Shown here piece after piece: positions 16,838 to 26,339 of a stretch of DNA of 64,000 bases. How positions within the stretch are numbered: the first letter of the stretch is position 1; every line of letters starts with the position of its first letter. The stretch is from NCBI GenBank assembly GCA_003388505.1, contig QQVO01000004.1:62001-126000 (forward strand). Direction: 5' to 3'. The notes beneath the pieces are model-generated. The model did no database searches. It was not told the DNA's origin and saw only the letters and a list, made by a program, of their open reading frames with translations. The translations under genes and the position numbers were made by a program. The DNA is from Planctomycetota bacterium. GTDB lineage: Bacteria; Planctomycetota; Planctomycetia; Planctomycetales; Planctomycetaceae.

Positions 16838-19800
16838 ATGATCGAACGGTTTTCGCACCGCCGGCGCGAGGTGTTTCGGACGTTCTGCCTGCTCGTGCTG
16901 CTGGCGGTCGCTGCACGGACAGCGCCTGCGGATGAGCCCTACCTGAAGTTTCTCGAGGGGCTTCGCCGGCAGGGCTACCACGACTATGCGCTCATCTACC
17001 TCGACCAGATCTCGGAAGACCCCGACCTTCCGGCGGACGTCCGCGAAGTCCTGCCGTATGAGCGGGCGGTGACCTTGCTGGAAGGGGCGGCCTCGCTGAC
17101 GAATTCGAAGAACAAGCGGGAGCAACTCGACGCGGCGCAAGCGGCATTTGAGCAGTTCACATCGGCCTCTCCCGACCATCCACTGGCCGGCCGGGCGAAC
17201 ACCGAAACCGCGAAAATCCTGATGGAGCGGGCGAAGGTCGAGATCTGGGACGCCGAAGATCCGGCGAACTCGGAGAATCGATCCGCGTTTCAGCAGCGTG
17301 CCCGGGAGTACATCGACGAGGCCCGAGCGGTGTTTGAGAAAGCGCTGGAGCAGCATCTGGCGGCGGTGCGGGAGTTTCCGTTGCAGATTCCGGAAGAAGA
17401 GAAGGTGCTCATCGCGCAGCGCGAGGAAGCGGAAGGCCGCTATCTCAATGCGCTGCTCAACGTCGTCGAATGCACCTATTGGAAGGCGCAGACCTACGAC
17501 CGTGGATCGGATGAACGAACGGCCCTGCTCGAACAGGCAGTGGAAGAATACAACGAGATTTACACCGAACATCGCTTGCAGACGGCCGGGCTGATTGCGC
17601 GGCTCTGGCAGGGCAAATGCTTCGAGGAAATGGACCGGATACGGGAAGCATTGGGGATTTACAACGAAATCCTCGGCCATCCCGGCAGCAACCGTGCGAT
17701 GACGGAACTGAAGGCCCGCGCGCAACGGTTTCGGCTGATCTGCCTGAACCACGACATCCGCAATCCCGAGCCCGGGGAGCGGAACGAGTATCGTCTGGTC
17801 ATCGAGGAAGCGACCGACTGGCTCTCGGACGCCGGGGCGATGGCGCGGACCGATATCGGCATGGGAATCCGTTACGAGATGGCCCGCGCCCAGGAGCAGC
17901 TCGGGACGTTGCGGACGACACCGCCCGCCGACGCCCAGAATTATCTCACTCAGGCCCGTCTCAACGCGCAAACGGTGGCCCGTTATCCGGGAGAACTCAA
18001 GCAGCCGGCCCTGGCTCTGGTCCGGCGCGTGGCGGCGGCCACCGGCCGGCCGGAGGAAGACCCTGAAGACTTCGAAACCGCCTACGGTCTCGCGCTGCAA
18101 TACATCTCGGACACGACAAGCCTGAACGACTCGATCGAGCAGGCTCAGGCCGAGGGGCGCACGGAAGAGTTGTCGCAACTGGTCGAGTCGCGCACGCTGA
18201 CCGCGGCGGAAGCGACCCGGTTGTTCGACATCGCACTCAGACTGGCCGATGAAACGACCGACCCGCAGCAGGTTGCCACGGCTCTCAGCCGCCTCCCCTA
18301 TGGGTACTTTCTGCAAAACCGGTACTACGAATCGGCCGCCGCGGCTGATTATGCCCTGCTGCATATTCCGGATGATTACGACGATCTGCGGCAAACCTGC
18401 TCGTATCTGGAACTGTTCGCTTACGACGCGGCCTTCACGGAGGCTGATCCCTCCAACCGCGAGTTCGAGGAAAGCCGCGTGATCGCCACGGCGGAACGGC
18501 TGATCGAGCGCTGGCCCGACTCCGACTACGCCACCGACGCCCGCGGCACCATCGCCCGGATGTATCTGAATCGCGGTGAAATGGCGAAGGCGGGAGAGTG
18601 GTACGCCAAGGTGCCCAGCACCGCCAAGGGGTACGCGCGGTCGCAGATTCTGGCCGGTTCCTCCTACTGGGACGCGTACAACACGACCGCCGCGAAACCA
18701 GAGGCGGAGCGGGAAGTTGATCAGGAGACGCTCAACGCCTGGCGAACCGCGGCGGAGACCCACCTGCAGACGGGAATCGACGTCTGGCAGGCCCAGTTGC
18801 CCGAAGAATCCAAACCGCCGCGCGAGTTCGTGATCGGCAAGTTGACGCTGGTCGAGATTCGCAACCTCAACGGCGTCTATACGACGACCGACGGAGTGAT
18901 CGGGGCCATCGAGTTGCTGACGGCTGATCCGCATTCGGTCCTCAAATCGATCGAAGTTGCGCCCGGAGAGGAGCGGCCAACCGATCCCAGCGACGTCAGG
19001 AGCGCCCGGATCGCTGCACTCGCGTACCAGCACCTGCTGCGGGCCTACATCGGCATCCGCAATCTTGAAGCAGCGTCGGACGCCCGGTTGCAACTGGAGC
19101 AGATTGCGGGCGGCGAAGACTCGGCCGCGCTGACGGCGATTTACGTCGAATTCGGGAAGGAATTGCAGAGCGAAATGGAGCAACTGCTGGCCAGCGGCCA
19201 GACCGAGCGACTTAACGACGTCCGGCAGGGCTTTGAGGAGTTCCTCGATTCGGTGGCTCAGCGGGAAGACCAGACTTACGGGTCTCTGCTCTGGATGGCG
19301 GAAACGTACACCAGTCTGGGAGAAGGCTCCCAGGATGCACCGGAGCGGGCTGGAACGTTTTTCGCCAAGGCGGCCGAAACATACGAGCGAATGTTGAACG
19401 ACGCCGCCGTCAGCGGAAATCCCAAGCAGGAGACGGTGGTGAAGTTGCGGCTGGCCGATTGCCGCCGGCGGGGCGGCGACTTTTCAGCGGGTGAAGATGT
19501 GCTGCTGGAAGCCGTGCAGACGACTTCCGACGCGCCGAACGTCCAGTTTGAAGCCGCGCTGTTCTACGAGCAGTGGGCAAAGAGCAGCAGCGCCCAGTGG
19601 GAGAAGTATGAAACGGCGATCAACGGCAGCGAGGAGCAGAAACTCTGGGGCTGGTCGGGACTGTGCCGCAGACTGTGGGGGGCGATCATGGAAGGCAACC
19701 AGGACACGTCGATCGCCGAACTCCACACAGACGCCCGATACCACCTGGCGGATTGCCAGCGTGAATTCGGGTTGCAGCAACCGGATCAGGTCAAGTCCGA

Positions 19801-20233
19801 CAAGCTCCTGAACGAAGCCAAAGGGACGGTTGAGAACTTTGTGCGGATCTCGTACGAACTTCCTCCGGACGAATTTCGCCGCTTTGACGAACTGTATCAG
19901 GAGATCCGTTCTGACCTGGGGGAACCGACGCTCTCGCTTGCGGAAGCCGTGGGGAGTTCGCCCACCGGTCAGCACACCGCGGCCGCTGTCACTCCGGAGC
20001 CCGGAGGCTCACCGGCCGCGTCGCGCAACCCGTCAGGAGACGGGACTGACGCTGCGGATCAGCCGGCCGGTCCCTCAACGAACGTGTTCATGATCGTGGT
20101 GCTCGTGGTGGTGGGGATCGCGGCCGTCGCCGGCCTGTACTTCCTGGCGGTCGGGCAGGACAAGAAGCGGCATCAGAAGATTGCCGCGGCCGCGGCATCT
20201 TCGGGCAAGTCGCGACGCAAGTCGAAGAGGTAG
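16838..20233 (+). CDS. Large exported TPR protein with C-terminal membrane anchor
   Basis: The 1131-residue protein has a signal sequence (MIERFSHRRREVFRTFCLLV, then LLAVAARTAPA). A long Ala/Glu-rich alpha-helical array follows, with recurrent TPR-like pairs such as YHDYALIYLDQI and ARTFFAKAAETYERML-type helices. Near residue 1090 a single TM helix (VFMIVVLVVVGIAAVAGLYF) precedes a Lys/Arg-rich tail. The bulk should face the periplasm. It is the first gene of a same-strand set with a second TPR protein, ExbB and two ExbD genes, so a scaffolding role beside this proton-driven motor is likely but inferred. The start ATG 16838 has AAGG upstream. Confidence 0.75.
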   Translation: MIERFSHRRREVFRTFCLLVLLAVAARTAPADEPYLKFLEGLRRQGYHDYALIYLDQISEDPDLPADVREVLPYERAVTLLEGAASLTNSKNKREQLDAAQAAFEQFTSASPDHPLAGRANTETAKILMERAKVEIWDAEDPANSENRSAFQQRAREYIDEARAVFEKALEQHLAAVREFPLQIPEEEKVLIAQREEAEGRYLNALLNVVECTYWKAQTYDRGSDERTALLEQAVEEYNEIYTEHRLQTAGLIARLWQGKCFEEMDRIREALGIYNEILGHPGSNRAMTELKARAQRFRLICLNHDIRNPEPGERNEYRLVIEEATDWLSDAGAMARTDIGMGIRYEMARAQEQLGTLRTTPPADAQNYLTQARLNAQTVARYPGELKQPALALVRRVAAATGRPEEDPEDFETAYGLALQYISDTTSLNDSIEQAQAEGRTEELSQLVESRTLTAAEATRLFDIALRLADETTDPQQVATALSRLPYGYFLQNRYYESAAAADYALLHIPDDYDDLRQTCSYLELFAYDAAFTEADPSNREFEESRVIATAERLIERWPDSDYATDARGTIARMYLNRGEMAKAGEWYAKVPSTAKGYARSQILAGSSYWDAYNTTAAKPEAEREVDQETLNAWRTAAETHLQTGIDVWQAQLPEESKPPREFVIGKLTLVEIRNLNGVYTTTDGVIGAIELLTADPHSVLKSIEVAPGEERPTDPSDVRSARIAALAYQHLLRAYIGIRNLEAASDARLQLEQIAGGEDSAALTAIYVEFGKELQSEMEQLLASGQTERLNDVRQGFEEFLDSVAQREDQTYGSLLWMAETYTSLGEGSQDAPERAGTFFAKAAETYERMLNDAAVSGNPKQETVVKLRLADCRRRGGDFSAGEDVLLEAVQTTSDAPNVQFEAALFYEQWAKSSSAQWEKYETAINGSEEQKLWGWSGLCRRLWGAIMEGNQDTSIAELHTDARYHLADCQREFGLQQPDQVKSDKLLNEAKGTVENFVRISYELPPDEFRRFDELYQEIRSDLGEPTLSLAEAVGSSPTGQHTAAAVTPEPGGSPAASRNPSGDGTDAADQPAGPSTNVFMIVVLVVVGIAAVAGLYFLAVGQDKKRHQKIAAAAASSGKSRRKSKR

Positions 20234-20296
20234 GCGGATCAGCGACGAATTGCGCTGCAGCCGCGACTTCAAATGAATTCGAGACAGGAAACCAGA

Positions 20297-21370
20297 ATGT
20301 TTGTGAGATTCTCCTTCCTGCGGGTCTTGGCGTGTCTGACACTGGTTGCGGGCGTGGCGCCGCAGGCGATCGCTCTGGATCAGGTATTTCGCCGCAGCAC
20401 GGAAAAACCGGCGCAGGGGGAGATCACGTCCGTCTCCCGGAACGAGGTGGTCGTCAAACCGAGCGTGGGCGAGGCCGTGACGGTTCCGGCCAACGACATC
20501 GTCGACGTCAACTGGGAAGCGGCCCCGCCCGCATTCAAGCTGGGGCGTAGCCAGGAAGCGAACGGGCAGTTCGACCTGGCGATCAAGTCGTACCAGCAGG
20601 CGGCCTCGGAGAGCGCATCAACAAACGCCAACCTGCAGTCCGAGATCGCATTTTCGATCGCCCGCACCAACGCCAAGATCGCAATGGCCGACCCGGCGCA
20701 GCTCGCGGGCGCCCAAGCGGAGCTTGTGGCCTTCACCGAGAAGAACCGCGACCATTACCGGTTCTACGAGGCTCAACTGTTATTGGGCGACGTGGCGCTC
20801 GCGAATTCCGACCTCACTGCGGCCAATGCTGCCTACAGTGTTGTGGCCGGGGCTCCCTGGGCCGACCATCAGATGGCCGGCGAGATCGGCAAGGCGCGGA
20901 TTCTGTTTGCCCGGGACGACATCGCCGGGGCCAAGGCGGCGTTCGATAAGGTGGCGTCCACCGAAGCAACCGACGCCGGGGAGCTTTCGCGAAAACTGGA
21001 AGGCATGCTGGGCCAGGCGAAATGCCTGCAGGCGGAATCGCAGCACGCAGAGGCCGTCGCCATCCTGGACGAGGTGGTCAGCCAGTCGTCCGAGAGGGAC
21101 TCGCGACTGCAGGCGGAGGCCTATTTGCGGCAAGGCGCATCGCTGGCGGCGCTGGGAGACCGGGTGAAGGAGGCGATCCTGGCGTATCTGCACGTCGACG
21201 TCGTGCCGACGCTGTCCCAGCATGGTGACTTTCACGCGGAGGCGCTGTATCAACTGGCTCAGCTCTGGCCTGCCGCGGGCCAGCCGGCGCGGGCGGCGGA
21301 GGCGGCGGGCAAACTGGAACAGACTTATCCCAACAGCGAGTGGGTGAAAAAACTTGCGGGAGGCGGATAA
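20297..21370 (+). CDS. Exported TPR-repeat protein
   Basis: The 357-residue protein has a cleavable signal (MFVRFSFLRVLACLTLVAGV, ending APQAIA). A short beta-rich segment (ITSVSRNEVVVKPSVGEAVT) then precedes TPR-like helices: AFKLGRSQEANGQFDLAIKS, GMLGQAKCLQAESQHAEAVA and EALYQLAQLWPAAGQPARAA. It follows the larger TPR gene by ~60 bp and precedes ExbB by ~180 bp on the same strand. AGGAAAC at the usual distance supports ATG 20297 over the in-frame ATG 20273. Function is unknown; the partnership with ExbB/ExbD is inferred from gene order. Confidence 0.72.
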   Translation: MFVRFSFLRVLACLTLVAGVAPQAIALDQVFRRSTEKPAQGEITSVSRNEVVVKPSVGEAVTVPANDIVDVNWEAAPPAFKLGRSQEANGQFDLAIKSYQQAASESASTNANLQSEIAFSIARTNAKIAMADPAQLAGAQAELVAFTEKNRDHYRFYEAQLLLGDVALANSDLTAANAAYSVVAGAPWADHQMAGEIGKARILFARDDIAGAKAAFDKVASTEATDAGELSRKLEGMLGQAKCLQAESQHAEAVAILDEVVSQSSERDSRLQAEAYLRQGASLAALGDRVKEAILAYLHVDVVPTLSQHGDFHAEALYQLAQLWPAAGQPARAAEAAGKLEQTYPNSEWVKKLAGGG

Positions 21371-21553
21371 CGGATCGCACGTTTTGCGGCCGGGAGCGGT
21401 TGGTCTTTTGTGGCAATCGGCCGGTGGCTGCCTTAGAATTGCGGATTCCGATGGTGGCGGCCGCGCCGGCGGGGTCCGTTTGTGCTTTCCGGCCCCGCAC
21501 AGCCTCCTCTGGAACAATCAGCACACGTCATAGACAGGATTTCGGAGCTGCCC

Positions 21554-22444
21554 ATGTTGAACGGTGTGAGGTCCATAAACGGTCGCTGGAACGTGTTCTC
21601 CCTGCTGGCGGTGCTGCTGGTCGGCCTGTCGGTCGTTGCCTTTTCCGGCCCCGGCTGGGCGTATCAGGATGCCGAGGACGCGGTGGGAGAAGCGGGCGAG
21701 GAGCCGGAGGCCCCTCCGGCAGACACAGTCGACGACGGCAGTGAAACAACGCAACCAGCGCCGACCGGCGAACCCCCGGAGTCGTTTCTTTCGTGGGCGA
21801 TTGAGGCCTCCGGATTCATCGGGCTGCTGATTCTGCTCTCTTCGTTTGTCATGGTCGCAGTCGCTTTCATGGTGTTGTTGCAGGCGCGGCGGGACAACTT
21901 CCTGCCGGCGGCCTTCATTGAGGCGTTTGAGCAGAAGCTGAACGCCAAGGATTACCAGGGCGCCTACGAGACGGCCCGCGCCGATGACTCGTTTCTCGCC
22001 CGCGTCCTCGCCGCTGGACTGGGACGCCTCAATCGAGGGTATGAAGAAGCGGTCGAGGGGATGCAGGAGGTCGGCGAGGACGAAAGCATGGCGATCGACC
22101 ACAAGTTGAGCTACATTGCGCTGGTGGCCTCGGTCGCCCCGATGCTCGGGCTGATGGGGACGGTGAAAGGCATGATCGACGCATTTTCCGTGATCGCCAA
22201 CTCACCGACCCAACCGGCGCCGAAGGATCTCGCGAAGGGAATTTCGACGGCCCTCTTCACCACGCTGGAGGGGCTGATTGTCGCGGTCCCGGCGATCATC
22301 ATCTACGGACTCTTGAAGAACCGCATCGCCCGCCTCGTGCTCGAGGTGGGCATGGTGAGTGAAGGGCTGATGAGCCGCTTCAGCAGCAAAGGCAAGGCGG
22401 GCGGCGCCGCTCCCGCGCCAGCCCCGGCCAAGCCGGCCGAATGA
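21554..22444 (+). CDS. MotA/TolQ/ExbB proton-channel family protein
   Basis: The 296-residue protein has an N-terminal signal or TM segment (residues ~15-33), an acidic Pro-rich linker, a TM helix (~95-115), a cytoplasmic domain (~120-190), and two TM helices in the conserved core (LSYIALVASVAPMLGLMGTV and TTLEGLIVAVPAIIIYGLL). The P-M-L-G-L-M-G-T-V-x-G-M motif is diagnostic of TolQ/ExbB. With the two downstream ExbD proteins it should form a proton-driven stator complex. The extra N-terminal extension is a common planctomycete variant. No TonB or TolA is encoded nearby. ATG 21554 gives a complete signal sequence. Confidence 0.9.
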   Translation: MLNGVRSINGRWNVFSLLAVLLVGLSVVAFSGPGWAYQDAEDAVGEAGEEPEAPPADTVDDGSETTQPAPTGEPPESFLSWAIEASGFIGLLILLSSFVMVAVAFMVLLQARRDNFLPAAFIEAFEQKLNAKDYQGAYETARADDSFLARVLAAGLGRLNRGYEEAVEGMQEVGEDESMAIDHKLSYIALVASVAPMLGLMGTVKGMIDAFSVIANSPTQPAPKDLAKGISTALFTTLEGLIVAVPAIIIYGLLKNRIARLVLEVGMVSEGLMSRFSSKGKAGGAAPAPAPAKPAE

Positions 22445-22535
22445 CCGCGGGCAGGGGGAACGAATCGATTCAAGGATTGACCGACGGCCGAGTGCCCTGT
22501 CAGGGCTTTGTTTTCGGGTTGGCCGGACTGCGACT

Positions 22536-22553
22536 CCGCACGAAACCGTGCGG
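22536..22553. other. Intercistronic hairpin between exbB and exbD
   Basis: CCGCACG (22536-22542) pairs perfectly with CGTGCGG (22547-22553) over an AAAC loop in the 175-bp spacer. There is no T-tract, so it is unlikely to terminate transcription; it could affect mRNA processing or stability. Confidence 0.35.
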
Positions 22554-22619
22554 GATGTGTGCTCCCGAGCGAACCGCTCAACCCGAAGATTTTCATTCGA
22601 CAAACCACGAGCCTGATCA

Positions 22620-23096
22620 ATGCGTTTCAAGAAATCGGATTCGAGCGGGATCACTCCCGACATGACGCCGATGATCGACATGACGTTTCAGTTGATCACC
22701 TTCTTCATGGTGGTGATCAACTTTGAGCAGACCCAGGCCGACGAACGGATCAAGCTCCCCGCCGACCAGCTCGCGATTCCCCCCAAGCAGGCGCGGGAGA
22801 ACGAACTTATCCTCAACGTCGGCATTCCCCGCGACGAAGACGGCAACGAAATCGGCGAACCGGCGGTCTACTACGGGGGCGTTCCCGTCCCGGTTCTGGA
22901 ATACGGCGCGAACCTGAAGGCCGAACGCGACCAGGCGCTCGCCCGCAACAAGGATCTGGAGGACATTACGGTCGTCATCCGGGCTGATGCGACGGTTGAA
23001 ACCGGTCTGATCCAGGAGCTGATGCAACTGGCCCAGGAGCAAGGCTTTACTAAATTCACATTCAAGGCGATGCAGGAGAATCCCGACGGCCAGTAG
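22620..23096 (+). CDS. ExbD/TolR family protein (first copy)
   Basis: The 158-residue protein has the ExbD layout: a short cytoplasmic tail, a TM helix with the essential Asp in MTPMIDMTFQLITFFMV, and a periplasmic domain ending DATVETGLIQELMQLAQEQG. It contains an extra segment (residues ~70-95, PRDEDGNEIGEPAVYYGGVP) seen in planctomycete ExbD proteins. It pairs with ExbB upstream and a second ExbD downstream; the motor probably uses a heteromeric pair of ExbD subunits. Confidence 0.9.
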   Translation: MRFKKSDSSGITPDMTPMIDMTFQLITFFMVVINFEQTQADERIKLPADQLAIPPKQARENELILNVGIPRDEDGNEIGEPAVYYGGVPVPVLEYGANLKAERDQALARNKDLEDITVVIRADATVETGLIQELMQLAQEQGFTKFTFKAMQENPDGQ

Positions 23097-23193
23097 CGTT
23101 CGCTGCTGCGCGTTCCCGCGACGCTGAGTTCCCTGGGAGCCGCTTCGCACCCCTTTCCTTGAAGTATTCAACGGCAGTTCCGGAAACTACGTC

Positions 23194-23682
23194 ATGAAGA
23201 TCCGCAGCATCGGCAGTCAATCCGCTGACAAGATCGACATTAACATGACGCCGATGATCGACGCGGTGTTTCAACTGTTGATCTTCTTCATGCTCACGCT
23301 GAAGATCCTGCCGCAGGAAGGCAACTTCGACATTAACATGCCGGTCAGCGGCGTGCCGGGCGAAGCGGCGCCGGACCTGGCGATCAAGGTCTTCCTGGCC
23401 GCCAACCCGGACGGCACGCTGGCCCAGATCCGCCTGGGCGGCAAACCGCTGGGCAACGACGTGCCGCTCTGTTACCGCCGCCTTAACGGCGAAATCGCTG
23501 CGCTGGCCGGGGCTGGCGCAGGGGACGAGATGGAGGTCGAAATCACGGCCGATTACGACCTGCACTACGAGCACGCGATCAAAGCCGTATCCGCGTGCAC
23601 GGGGCGGCTGGGGCCGAACGGGCAACTGATCAAGTACGTCGAGACGGTCAAGTTCACGCCTCCGCAGCGTCCCGGCGGGTAA
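23194..23682 (+). CDS. ExbD/TolR family protein (second copy)
   Basis: The 162-residue protein carries DKIDINMTPMIDAVFQLLIF, the ExbD TM helix with the proton-relay Asp, and a periplasmic domain (EVEITADYDLHYEHAIKAVS). It is clearly related to, but not a recent duplicate of, the preceding ExbD; identity is confined to the TM motif. It is the last gene of the cluster and converges with the PQQ propeller gene on the other strand. Confidence 0.9.
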   Translation: MKIRSIGSQSADKIDINMTPMIDAVFQLLIFFMLTLKILPQEGNFDINMPVSGVPGEAAPDLAIKVFLAANPDGTLAQIRLGGKPLGNDVPLCYRRLNGEIAALAGAGAGDEMEVEITADYDLHYEHAIKAVSACTGRLGPNGQLIKYVETVKFTPPQRPGG

Positions 23683-23733
23683 GGCCGGGAGGAAGCGAAT
23701 TCGTCAGACGAACCGGCGTGCTCTCGCTGTCGC

Positions 23734-23753
23734 CCGAAGTCTCACGACTTTGG
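23734..23753. repeat. Palindromic hairpin between convergent genes (REP-like)
   Basis: CCGAAGTC and GACTTTGG pair (one G-T wobble) over a TCAC loop in the 86-bp gap between exbD and the convergent propeller gene, followed by CTACGG. I recall the GAAGTC/GACTTCGGCTACG palindrome as a recurrent intergenic repeat in planctomycetes. It may act as a bidirectional terminator although it lacks a T-run. Confidence 0.4.
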
Positions 23754-23768
23754 CTACGGGATGATTGG

Positions 23769-25025
23769 TCACTGCTTTGCGCCGAAGCAGAGAATCCGGC
23801 CGTCCCGGCCTTCGGTCCCGATGACGAGCCGGCCGTAACCGACCGCCGGCGAGGCGGTGATCCGCTGACCCGCCCCGTACCGGAACCGCTCGCTGCCGTC
23901 TTCGATCGACACGCCGTAGAGTGTGCGGTCGGCCGACCCGAAGAAGACCCGGTCGCCCACGACGACGGGCGAACTGTCCACCGCGCCGCGGGTTTCGAAG
24001 TTCCACCGCTCCTCGCCGGTCTCCCGGTCGATGGCGTGCAACCGTTTGTCGCCGCTGCCGATCAGGACAAGCTCGTCAGTGACGGCCGGGGTGGAGTGGA
24101 TTTCCTGACCCCGTCGCGGGTCGGACCAGGTCCAGACGGTCTGCTCCTCCTGCCAGGCCAGAGCGAACACTTCGCCGTCGGGCGTGCCGAAGTAGAGCAC
24201 GTCATTCATGAGAGCCGGCGAGGCGATCAGCAGGCCTTCGAGCGGAACTTCCTTTTCCTGCTTGCCGGCTTCAACGTCGACGACGCGCAGCACCGGTTTG
24301 TCGCAGCCCGTCACAAACGTGAACTGCCCGTCCATTGCCTGCGAGCCGTTAACCGGACCGAATGTTTCGCAGGCCCACACCTCCTCGCCCGTCCCGGCGT
24401 CGAGACAATACAGATGTCCGTCGTGCGAGCCGACCATCACACGGCCGTCCGGCAGCAGGGTCACGCCCCCCTTGATCTCGCCGTTGGTCTGGAAGATCCA
24501 GCGTTTCGCGCCGGAGTCCCGGTCGACGGCGTGCACGACGCCGTCCTCGTCGCCGATGTAGACGGCGGTTTCCGAGACGGTGGCCGGGGCGTTGAAGCCG
24601 GGTGCGAACTGCTTGGGATCAGTCGATTCGATCGAGCGGTAGCTCCAGATTTCGCTGCCGTCTTCGAGGTCGAGGCACAGAACCTCGCCGTGCAGCACGC
24701 CCAGGTAGACGCGGCCGTCGACGATCGCGGCGGTGGCGGTCACGCCGTCCGGCGTCGGCACTGCCCAGAGGAGTTCGAGATCGTCCGGCAAATCGGAACT
24801 GGCGATGCCTCGCAGGTGGGCACCGTTGCGGAAGTTGGGCCAGTCCGGGGTCGCCGGCTCGTCGCCCGCCTCCGTCGTGTTGGCAGCGAGCAATTTGGCC
24901 GCGGCCCCGGTGGGAGGCGCAGCCGATGTGTTGGCCAAGCCGCCGATCAGCAGGACGGCGACGCAGCGCATCACGCGGAATCGCCGGAAGGGGAATCTCA
25001 CAGCGCTTTTTCGGTCAACGCGCAT
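23769..25025 (-). CDS. Exported PQQ/WD40-like beta-propeller protein
   Basis: The 418-residue protein has a signal sequence (VMRCVAVLLIGGLANTSA). It then repeats the PQQ-propeller unit: GRVYLGVLHGEVLCLDLEDG, TAVYIGDEDGVVHAVDRDSG, GRVMVGSHDGHLYCLDAGTG and ELVLIGSGDKRLHAIDRETG, at about 40-45-residue spacing. It lacks catalytic features of quinoprotein dehydrogenases, so it is more likely a BamB-like scaffold or binding protein. ATG 25025 has GAGGA at good spacing but lies inside the end of the upstream dehydrogenase gene (28-bp overlap); ATG 24971 would avoid the overlap but lacks a ribosome binding site. Confidence 0.82.
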   Translation of the reverse strand: MRVDRKSAVRFPFRRFRVMRCVAVLLIGGLANTSAAPPTGAAAKLLAANTTEAGDEPATPDWPNFRNGAHLRGIASSDLPDDLELLWAVPTPDGVTATAAIVDGRVYLGVLHGEVLCLDLEDGSEIWSYRSIESTDPKQFAPGFNAPATVSETAVYIGDEDGVVHAVDRDSGAKRWIFQTNGEIKGGVTLLPDGRVMVGSHDGHLYCLDAGTGEEVWACETFGPVNGSQAMDGQFTFVTGCDKPVLRVVDVEAGKQEKEVPLEGLLIASPALMNDVLYFGTPDGEVFALAWQEEQTVWTWSDPRRGQEIHSTPAVTDELVLIGSGDKRLHAIDRETGEERWNFETRGAVDSSPVVVGDRVFFGSADRTLYGVSIEDGSERFRYGAGQRITASPAVGYGRLVIGTEGRDGRILCFGAKQ

Positions 25026-26188
25026 CGATACAGTTCCTCAAACTCGGTTGCCTGGACCGACCGGGGGTTGAACCTCCCGGTCCATTGCTCGGCCGCCTCG
25101 GCGGCGAGCTGGGGGATCATCTCCTGGGTGACCCCGCAAGCCGTCAGCGACGTCGGCGCCCCTGCGTCCGCCACCATTCGGCGAACAAACTCCGCCAACC
25201 TGAGGGGCGCTTCGGGATCGCCCGGTTCCGCGAGTCCGGCGTCGGCTGCGAGATGGCCGTACAACTCGGGAACGGCCCGGGCGTTATACCGGATGACGTG
25301 CGAGAGCATGACGCCGATCGCCAGCCCGTGGGTGAGTCCGTAATGCGCCGTCAACGGGTTGGCGAGCGCGTGGGTTGCGCCCAGCATGGAGTTTTCGATG
25401 GCTGCGCCGGCCAGGTGAGCGCCCAGCAGCATCGCGCCCCGCGCCGGCTCGTCGTTCGGGTTTCTCTGGACAACCGGAAAAGCCGCGCTGAGCAGCGCCC
25501 AGGCCTGACGGCTGAAGAGTTGCGAGACGGGGTTGCGTTTGGTGGTGACGTAGGTTTCCAGGGCGTGGCTGAGCGCGTCGATTCCGGTCGCGGTGGTGAC
25601 GGCGGCCGGCATGGTGACCGTCAGTTCGGGATCGAGGATCGCCAGCCTGGCGGCCGCCTTCTTGTCGCCGCACGCCATCTTCATGTGCGTCTGAGGGTCG
25701 GCGACGACCGCGAACGACTGCGCCTCGCTGCCGGTTCCGGCGGTGGTGGGGACTGCGATGAGCGGGAGCATCGGGTTCTTGGCCTTGCCGATGCCGCGGT
25801 AGTCCTGCATGCGTCCGCCGCTGGTGAGGATGAAGTTGATGCCCTTGGCGCAGTCCATGCTGCTGCCGCCGCCAAGCCCGATAATGAGATCGATGTTCTT
25901 ACTGCGGGCCGACGCCGCGCCGCGATCGATGTCGTCGGTGGTTGGATTGGCGGGCACATCGTCGTAGCGGACGACTTCCAGTCCTTCTCCGGTCAGGATC
26001 GACTCGGCCCGCTCCGAGTGACCCGCTTGGACAAGTCCCTGGTCGGACACCAGCAGCACGCGCGTGCCGCCCAGCTTGCGCGCCCGTTCGCCGAGCCGAT
26101 CGACGGCGCCCGAGCCGAACATCACCCGGGTGCGGGGGTCGTAGTCGAACGCCGGCACGTTGAACTGTGGAGGGAGCGTATCGGGCAT
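24998..26188 (-). CDS. Iron-containing alcohol dehydrogenase (group III)
   Basis: The 396-residue protein shows the NAD-binding IDLIIGLGGGSSMDCAKGIN, then VPTTAGTGSEAQSFAV, the metal-binding region ATGIDALSHALETYV and GATHALANPLTAHYGLTHG. These are the Fe-ADH family hallmarks; ligands are normally one Asp and three His, and all candidate positions are present. The enzyme oxidises or reduces alcohols/aldehydes with NAD(P); its substrate is not evident. The ATG at 26188 begins MPDTLPPQF; an upstream ATG (26251) would add 21 unsupported residues. Its 3' end overlaps the PQQ propeller start, so the two are probably co-transcribed. Confidence 0.9.
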   Translation of the reverse strand: MPDTLPPQFNVPAFDYDPRTRVMFGSGAVDRLGERARKLGGTRVLLVSDQGLVQAGHSERAESILTGEGLEVVRYDDVPANPTTDDIDRGAASARSKNIDLIIGLGGGSSMDCAKGINFILTSGGRMQDYRGIGKAKNPMLPLIAVPTTAGTGSEAQSFAVVADPQTHMKMACGDKKAAARLAILDPELTVTMPAAVTTATGIDALSHALETYVTTKRNPVSQLFSRQAWALLSAAFPVVQRNPNDEPARGAMLLGAHLAGAAIENSMLGATHALANPLTAHYGLTHGLAIGVMLSHVIRYNARAVPELYGHLAADAGLAEPGDPEAPLRLAEFVRRMVADAGAPTSLTACGVTQEMIPQLAAEAAEQWTGRFNPRSVQATEFEELYRCALTEKAL

Positions 26189-26339
26189 GAATCTTCGGGA
26201 GGGTCGGTTCACCGACTGTCGCTGCGGTGCAGAGGCGTACATCCGCAACATTGCGGCGGGGAGGGAGTCACTTCATGCAACCGAATTGTAGCGCGCCGGG
26301 ATTCGGGCGGCAATTTCCGGCGTGCTTCCCGCAACGGCA

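Noticed and set aside
16781-19183. Long minus-strand open frame (800 codons) opposite the TPR gene
   Set aside because: Arg/Gly/Val-rich shadow of a convincing TPR protein with signal peptide and membrane anchor.
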